NCBI GenBank assembly: GCA_028687395.1
Contig: JAQUAE010000003.1
Span: 1-17,515, forward strand
Direction of reading: 5' to 3'
Length of the DNA stretch: 17,515 nt
Source of the DNA: Anaerolineales bacterium
GTDB taxonomy: Bacteria > Chloroflexota > Anaerolineae > Anaerolineales > UBA4823
How positions within the stretch are numbered: position 1 is the first letter of the stretch; the number at the start of each line of letters is the position of its first letter. Made by a program: the position numbers and the translations under genes. Under the pieces are notes generated by a model. It saw only the letters and a program-made list of their open reading frames with translations, had not been told where the DNA came from and made no database searches. This document shows positions 13,791 through 17,515 of this stretch, one piece after another.

Positions 13791-15302
13791 TCACGCGATC
13801 CAATTGAATGTGCGCTCGACGGCCTTCAGCCAACCGTGATACAGGTGGGCGCGCTGCTCTTCGAGCATTTGCGGCTCCCAGGTGGTGTGCACCTGCCAGT
13901 TGGCGCGCAGGTCATCCAGGTTAGTCCAGAAGCCGCTTGCCAACCCAGCGGCATAAGCGGCGCCCAAGGCGGTGGTTTCGGTGACCTTCGGTCTCTGGAC
14001 GGGGACGCCCAGGATATCAGCCTGGAATTGCATCAAGAGGTTATTGACCACCATCCCGCCATCCACCTTGAGGGTTTTTAACCTGACGCCTGAATCCTTT
14101 TCCATCGCGTCCAGTACTTCGCGGGTTTGGAAAGCAGTCGCTTCCAGGGCAGAGCGAGCAATGTGACCTTTGTTGATATAGCGGGTCATTCCCAGGATAG
14201 CGCCACGCGCGTCGGAGCGCCAGTATGGGGCAAACAAGCCCGAAAAGGCGGGCACGAAATAGATGCCGCCATTGTCCTCCACGGTCCTGGCCAGTTCCTC
14301 GACCTGCGCCGAAGAGGAGATCAAGCCCAGATTATCGCGCAGCCATTGCACCAGAGCGCCGGTGATCGCTACCGAGCCCTCCAGGGCATAGGTCGCTGGC
14401 TGGTCAGCGAATTTATACGCCAGGGTAGTCAACAAGCCGCTGCGTGAGGGAATGGGCCGGGTGCCGGTGTTCAGCAGCATGAAGCAGCCAGTTCCGTAGG
14501 TGTTCTTGGCTTCGCCAGGATTGAAACACGCCTGCCCTACCAGCGCAGCCTGCTGGTCTCCCAGGTCGCCACACACCGGGATGGCGGCTGCAAACGGCCC
14601 CTCCCGGCTGGTGAAGCCCCACCCGGTTGGGTCGCTGGAGGGAACGATGCGCGGCAGCATGGCGCGCGGTATCTTCATGATGGATAGGATTTCCTCATCC
14701 CAATCCAGGCTAGCCAGGTTCATAAGCATCGTGCGGCTGGCGTTGGTCACGTCGGTGACGTGCGCGCCTCCTTGCGGGCCGCCGGTTAACCACCAGATGA
14801 TCCAGGTATCCAGGTTGCCAAACAGGGCGTCGCCTTTCTCTACGGCGGCGTGGGCTTCGGGCACGTTCTCGATGATCCAGTGGATTTTTGGACCGGAAAA
14901 GTACGTAGCCAGTGGCAAGCCAACCTTCTCTCGAAAGCGGTCTTGGCCGCTATCCTTGCCCAGGGCGTCGCAGGTCTCCTTGGTGCGCGTGTCCTGCCAG
15001 ACGATGGCGTTGTAAAGCGGTATTCCGTTCTTGCGGTCCCAAACGATGGTGGTTTCACGCTGGTTAGTCACACCCACGGCTGCTATCTCGCCCGGCTTCG
15101 CCCTGGCAGCCGCCAGCGCACCGGCGATCACCTCCTGAGTGTGCGCCCAGATTTCCAGGGGGTCATGCTCCACCCAGCCTGGCTGAGGGTAGATCTGGTG
15201 GTGCTCCTTCTGGGCTACGCCGGCGACGTTGCCGCCATGGTCGAAGAGCATGCAGCGCGTGCTGGTGGTTCCCTGGTCGATAGCAGCGATGACTTTTGCC
15301 AT
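13791..15302 (-). CDS. glpK: Glycerol kinase
   Basis: A 503-aa FGGY kinase that makes sn-glycerol-3-phosphate from glycerol and ATP in the cytoplasm. It shows AIDQGTTSTRCMLFD (7-21), the glycerol-site segment VTNQRETTIVWD (78-89) with R82 and E83, NAIVWQDTRT (98-107), GDLGDQQAALVG (245-256) with likely catalytic base D249, and NTYGTGCFML (267-276). The C-terminal DGGMVVNNLLMQFQAD nucleotide motif is intact, so the enzyme should be active. The loop before the GDQ motif has no His, so HPr phosphorylation known from Firmicutes glycerol kinases is unlikely. AGGAGG sits 7 nt before the ATG at 15302. It lies 31 bp after an MFS gene and 47 bp before the Spinster-like carrier. No GlpF aquaporin is in the window, so a carrier or diffusion must bring in glycerol. 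Confidence 0.95.
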   Translation of the reverse strand: MAKVIAAIDQGTTSTRCMLFDHGGNVAGVAQKEHHQIYPQPGWVEHDPLEIWAHTQEVIAGALAAARAKPGEIAAVGVTNQRETTIVWDRKNGIPLYNAIVWQDTRTKETCDALGKDSGQDRFREKVGLPLATYFSGPKIHWIIENVPEAHAAVEKGDALFGNLDTWIIWWLTGGPQGGAHVTDVTNASRTMLMNLASLDWDEEILSIMKIPRAMLPRIVPSSDPTGWGFTSREGPFAAAIPVCGDLGDQQAALVGQACFNPGEAKNTYGTGCFMLLNTGTRPIPSRSGLLTTLAYKFADQPATYALEGSVAITGALVQWLRDNLGLISSSAQVEELARTVEDNGGIYFVPAFSGLFAPYWRSDARGAILGMTRYINKGHIARSALEATAFQTREVLDAMEKDSGVRLKTLKVDGGMVVNNLLMQFQADILGVPVQRPKVTETTALGAAYAAGLASGFWTNLDDLRANWQVHTTWEPQMLEEQRAHLYHGWLKAVERTFNWIA

Positions 15303-15333
15303 TGATGCGCCTCCTGGAACGCAAAAAGCGATT

Positions 15334-16764
15334 TTAATCCTTGATAGCTACCAGCGTGAGCGTCGAGGTCAAAAAGAGCATCCCCAAGACTGCAAAGAGG
15401 ACAATGTAACCCAGCCCTTGCGCCTGGGGTTGGGATTGGGTGAAGAAATCAGCAATGGGACCACCGATGTATGCGCCAATCGCGCCCGCACCTGCGCCTG
15501 CCAGGTTGGATATTCCTAAAAAGCGAGCCGCTTCATGGCGTGGTGCCAGCCGGGTGCCTAACGCCCAATTGGCTGCATAGAAACATCCCATCGCAGCCCC
15601 GATCAGAATTCCGCCAGCATAGATCCAGGTCAGCGAGGGATACAGCAAGACGACCAGCGTTCCTAATCCCGCGATTATACCGCTTGCTGCAATCATTTTT
15701 TTGTGCCCGATAACGTCGGATAGCCAGCCGGCTGGCGCAGCGAAGATCAGGATGAGCACGCCTATTATTAACATTAGCACCGCAGCAGGTCGGGCGGCTT
15801 CTTCTTTCACGAGACCCAGGCGAGCCTGCAGGAAGTAGACCGCAAAGGTGGATAGATTGAACGCCGCTGCCAGGAAAGTCAGGCGGTTGACCACCCACCA
15901 GGTGAACGCGGTGTGTGCTTTCAAGCCAGAGCCCAGGCCAGCGCGCACGCTGACCCATACGCCGACCAGGCTGGCCCCGAGCATGCCCAGAAAGGCAGCC
16001 ACACCTAAAACCACAACCTGCTGCGCCGGCTCGAGTGTGATGACCATGGTCTTCATGATCGCTTTCGTCACGCTGCCGAAGCCCAAGATGGCGGCGGTGA
16101 ACAGGGCAGTCATCAGCGTCAGGCGCCGTATATCCGCCCACCTGACTGGCGGCTGAGCTTCGGCGAGGGGAACCTCCCTGACGAGCAAGGTGATGAGCAT
16201 GCTCCCCGCCAGAACGGCGATGACAACCAGTAATGCCTGGCTTACCCTCCAATCGGCAAGCATGGGAGCGATAACGATCGAGACCAGCAATAAAGGCAGA
16301 GGAAGCTCGAAGAGCGCCTTGAAGCCGGAAACCCTGCCGCGCTGATCTTCGGGTACGAGGTCCGGGATCAAGCCCTGTTGGGCGCCTTGGGCGATGTTTG
16401 ACGCAATTTGCAGCATGATGGCGAGCATAAAGAGCAGCCAGTACGCCTCGATGCCCGTTCGGTTCGCCAGCGTTCCAATGGCAGCTATGATGACCACGCC
16501 CATTAACGTCCCCGCAACGATGAACGGCCGCCGCCTCCCCCAGCGGGAAGCGCAGCGGTCCGAGAACATCCCAGCCGACGATTGGGCGAGCAAAGCAGCC
16601 ATCAGTGACCACAGGCGCAACGTTCCAAAGTAACCGCCCTTATCCTGCTCCCCAACGAACTGCTGGATGAGAAGCGGGAATAAAATCCCGTTCGTCTGGG
16701 TGAGCGTGGTCAGCCCTAGTGAAAAGGCGTTGAGGGTGAGGTAGTGCTGCCAGGCAGGGCGCAT
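15334..16764 (-). CDS. MFS transporter, GPH/sucrose-carrier-like
   Basis: A 476-aa, 12-helix MFS protein starting at MRPAWQHYLTL. Motif A reads GMFSDRCASRWGRRRPFIVAG, the long loop 2-3 version seen in GPH and SUT-like sugar carriers. A second, weaker copy GWLSDVIGHKKMI lies in the C-terminal half. The open frame extends upstream to a GTG at 16845, but those codons read through two inverted repeats, contain no MFS sequence and lack a ribosome site, so ATG 16764 is preferred. That ATG also lacks a clear Shine-Dalgarno, so the start stays uncertain. It is the first gene of the glpK run, 31 bp upstream. A polyol or glycoside substrate is a guess from that position. Confidence 0.8.
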   Translation of the reverse strand: MRPAWQHYLTLNAFSLGLTTLTQTNGILFPLLIQQFVGEQDKGGYFGTLRLWSLMAALLAQSSAGMFSDRCASRWGRRRPFIVAGTLMGVVIIAAIGTLANRTGIEAYWLLFMLAIMLQIASNIAQGAQQGLIPDLVPEDQRGRVSGFKALFELPLPLLLVSIVIAPMLADWRVSQALLVVIAVLAGSMLITLLVREVPLAEAQPPVRWADIRRLTLMTALFTAAILGFGSVTKAIMKTMVITLEPAQQVVVLGVAAFLGMLGASLVGVWVSVRAGLGSGLKAHTAFTWWVVNRLTFLAAAFNLSTFAVYFLQARLGLVKEEAARPAAVLMLIIGVLILIFAAPAGWLSDVIGHKKMIAASGIIAGLGTLVVLLYPSLTWIYAGGILIGAAMGCFYAANWALGTRLAPRHEAARFLGISNLAGAGAGAIGAYIGGPIADFFTQSQPQAQGLGYIVLFAVLGMLFLTSTLTLVAIKD

Positions 16765-16777
16765 GGTGTGTAAAGTA

Positions 16778-16822
16778 CTCGGTTTTCTGCCCGCGCCACA
16801 CTCAGGCAGGCAGAAAACCGAG
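16778..16822 (-). other. 14-bp perfect inverted repeat before the MFS gene
   Basis: CTCGGTTTTCTGCC (16778-16791) and GGCAGAAAACCGAG (16809-16822) are exact reverse complements around a 17-nt loop. It ends 13 nt before the ATG at 16764 on the minus strand. There is no T-run after it, so it is a weak terminator candidate. An operator or a leader hairpin controlling the MFS-glpK run is possible. Confidence 0.5.
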
Positions 16823-16834
16823 AGGATTGTCGGC

Positions 16835-16874
16835 GATTTTCCCACTCAGCTCATCGACGTGCCCTGGGAAAATC
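16835..16874 (-). other. 10-bp perfect inverted repeat
   Basis: GATTTTCCCA (16835-16844) pairs exactly with TGGGAAAATC (16865-16874) across a 20-nt loop. It overlaps the T-rich tail of the preceding hairpin at 16880-16904, so the two structures compete for those bases. Confidence 0.45.
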
Positions 16875-16879
16875 ATACC

Positions 16880-16904
16880 AGAGGCTCGGAGTTATACAGC
16901 CTCT
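16880..16904 (-). terminator. Candidate terminator of the molybdopterin oxidoreductase gene
   Basis: AGAGGCT (16880-16886) pairs exactly with AGCCTCT (16898-16904) over an 11-nt loop. The stem spans the last codons and the TAA stop (16894-16892). On the minus strand the tail is GGTATGATTTT, a modest T-run at some distance, so termination is plausible but not strong. Confidence 0.4.
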
Positions 16905-17515
16905 ATTTTAACCGCGCACACCTTGTATTCCGGTATCTTTGCCACCGGGTCCAGCGCGGCGATGGTTAGCTCATTGGCTGATGCCTCCGGGAAGTGGAAG
17001 TTGGCGAAGATCATTCCTGGTGGGACGCGATCGGTGATCCAGGCTTCCGCTTCGATGCTTCCCCGGCGTGAGGAAACCTTCACCCGCCGGTTGCCGTTGA
17101 GCTTCATCTTGCTGGCATCCTCGGGGTTGATCTCCACCAGCGCCTGGCTATAGATTTCCATCAAGCCCTGGGCGCGGCGAGTCATCTCGCCCCCATGCCA
17201 GTGATAGAGCACCCGCCCGGTATTGAGCAGGTAGGGGTAATCCTTATCGGGGAGCTCAGCCGGCGGGACGTGGTCGATGGGTGTGAATTTCCCCAGGCCG
17301 CGGGTGAACTTGGCCTTGTGCAGGATAGGCGTGCCGGGGTGATCCGCAGCAGGCACCGGCCATTGCAACCGTTCGCCGTGCTCCAGGCGGGTGTGGCTCA
17401 CCCCCGCGTAGCTGGGTGTCAGCGCGGAGACTTCTGCAAGGATAGCCGCTGTGTCCGCGTATTTCCACCCGGCGTGTGTGCCGCCGTTCACGCGGCGATT
17501 CCCCTGCTCGAGCAT
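16892..17515 (-). CDS. Formate-dehydrogenase-type molybdopterin oxidoreductase, C-terminal part
   Basis: This is the last 207 codons of a minus-strand gene running in from the right edge; the Met at the edge is only an internal residue. The sequence is the molybdopterin dinucleotide-binding domain: NTGRVLYHWHGGEMTRR (about residues 98-114 of the visible part), ALVEINPEDA, VKVSSRRGSIEAEAW, FANFHFPEASANELT and ALDPVAKIPEYKVCAV. This C-terminal block is characteristic of the catalytic alpha subunit of soluble or NAD-linked formate dehydrogenases (FdhA/FdhF-like), which oxidise formate or reduce CO2 at a Mo or W centre. The active-site Cys or Sec and the Fe-S motifs lie outside the window, so substrate cannot be confirmed. 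It is separated from the MFS-glpK run by three inverted repeats and is probably a distinct unit. Confidence 0.85.
   Translation of the reverse strand: MLEQGNRRVNGGTHAGWKYADTAAILAEVSALTPSYAGVSHTRLEHGERLQWPVPAADHPGTPILHKAKFTRGLGKFTPIDHVPPAELPDKDYPYLLNTGRVLYHWHGGEMTRRAQGLMEIYSQALVEINPEDASKMKLNGNRRVKVSSRRGSIEAEAWITDRVPPGMIFANFHFPEASANELTIAALDPVAKIPEYKVCAVKIEAV

Noticed and set aside
16765..16845. N-terminal extension of the MFS protein to GTG 16845
   Set aside because: The added 27 codons read through the inverted repeats, show no MFS similarity and have no ribosome site; the transporter domain begins right after Met at 16764.

Overview
The window looks like a chromosomal segment of a GC-rich, glycerol-using bacterium, with an anaerobic or facultative style suggested by a formate-dehydrogenase-type molybdoenzyme. 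The gene mix (MrfAB, an AGPS-like oxidase, FGGY kinases, a GlpD-type dehydrogenase, many MFS carriers) would fit Chloroflexota such as Anaerolineae, but no marker gene fixes the taxonomy, so this is tentative. Apart from one gene fragment at the left edge, every gene reads on the minus strand, so transcription runs from right to left. There is no rRNA, tRNA, CRISPR array, transposase or phage gene. No gap between genes exceeds about 260 bases.

Reading in the direction of transcription: (1) 17515-16892 is the C-terminal part of a formate-dehydrogenase-like molybdopterin oxidoreductase. It is followed by about 130 bp carrying three consecutive inverted repeats. (2) 16764-10530 is a tightly spaced run: an MFS carrier, glycerol kinase GlpK, a Spinster-like MFS carrier, a 14-helix DHA2 MFS carrier, a Cys-less carboxymuconolactone-decarboxylase-family protein and a 34-codon small ORF. 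(3) 10533-10488 holds a promoter with a CRP/FNR-type palindrome just upstream of the -35 and a second perfect palindrome over the -10. (4) 10406-5121 is an operon of a miniature DegV protein, an alkyl-DHAP-synthase-like FAD oxidase, a GlpD-type glycerol-3-phosphate dehydrogenase and a divergent FGGY kinase. (5) After a strong hairpin come a possible 50-aa ORF, the helicase MrfA with an unusual in-frame HNH domain, and its partner exonuclease MrfB. A membrane protein with bacterial PH and SHOCT domains follows. (6) A C45-type acyltransferase/hydrolase tail converges from the plus strand.

The central theme is glycerol and glycerol-3-phosphate: GlpK makes glycerol-3-P and GlpD oxidises it to DHAP. 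DHAP is the backbone used by alkyl-DHAP synthase in ether-lipid synthesis, and DegV proteins bind fatty acids. The DegV/AGPS/GlpD/FGGY operon may therefore be a lipid or ether-lipid route rather than simple glycerol catabolism. The DHAP acyltransferase and fatty-alcohol genes needed to prove this are not in view. The second theme is MrfAB-type DNA repair, here with an HNH module embedded in the helicase.
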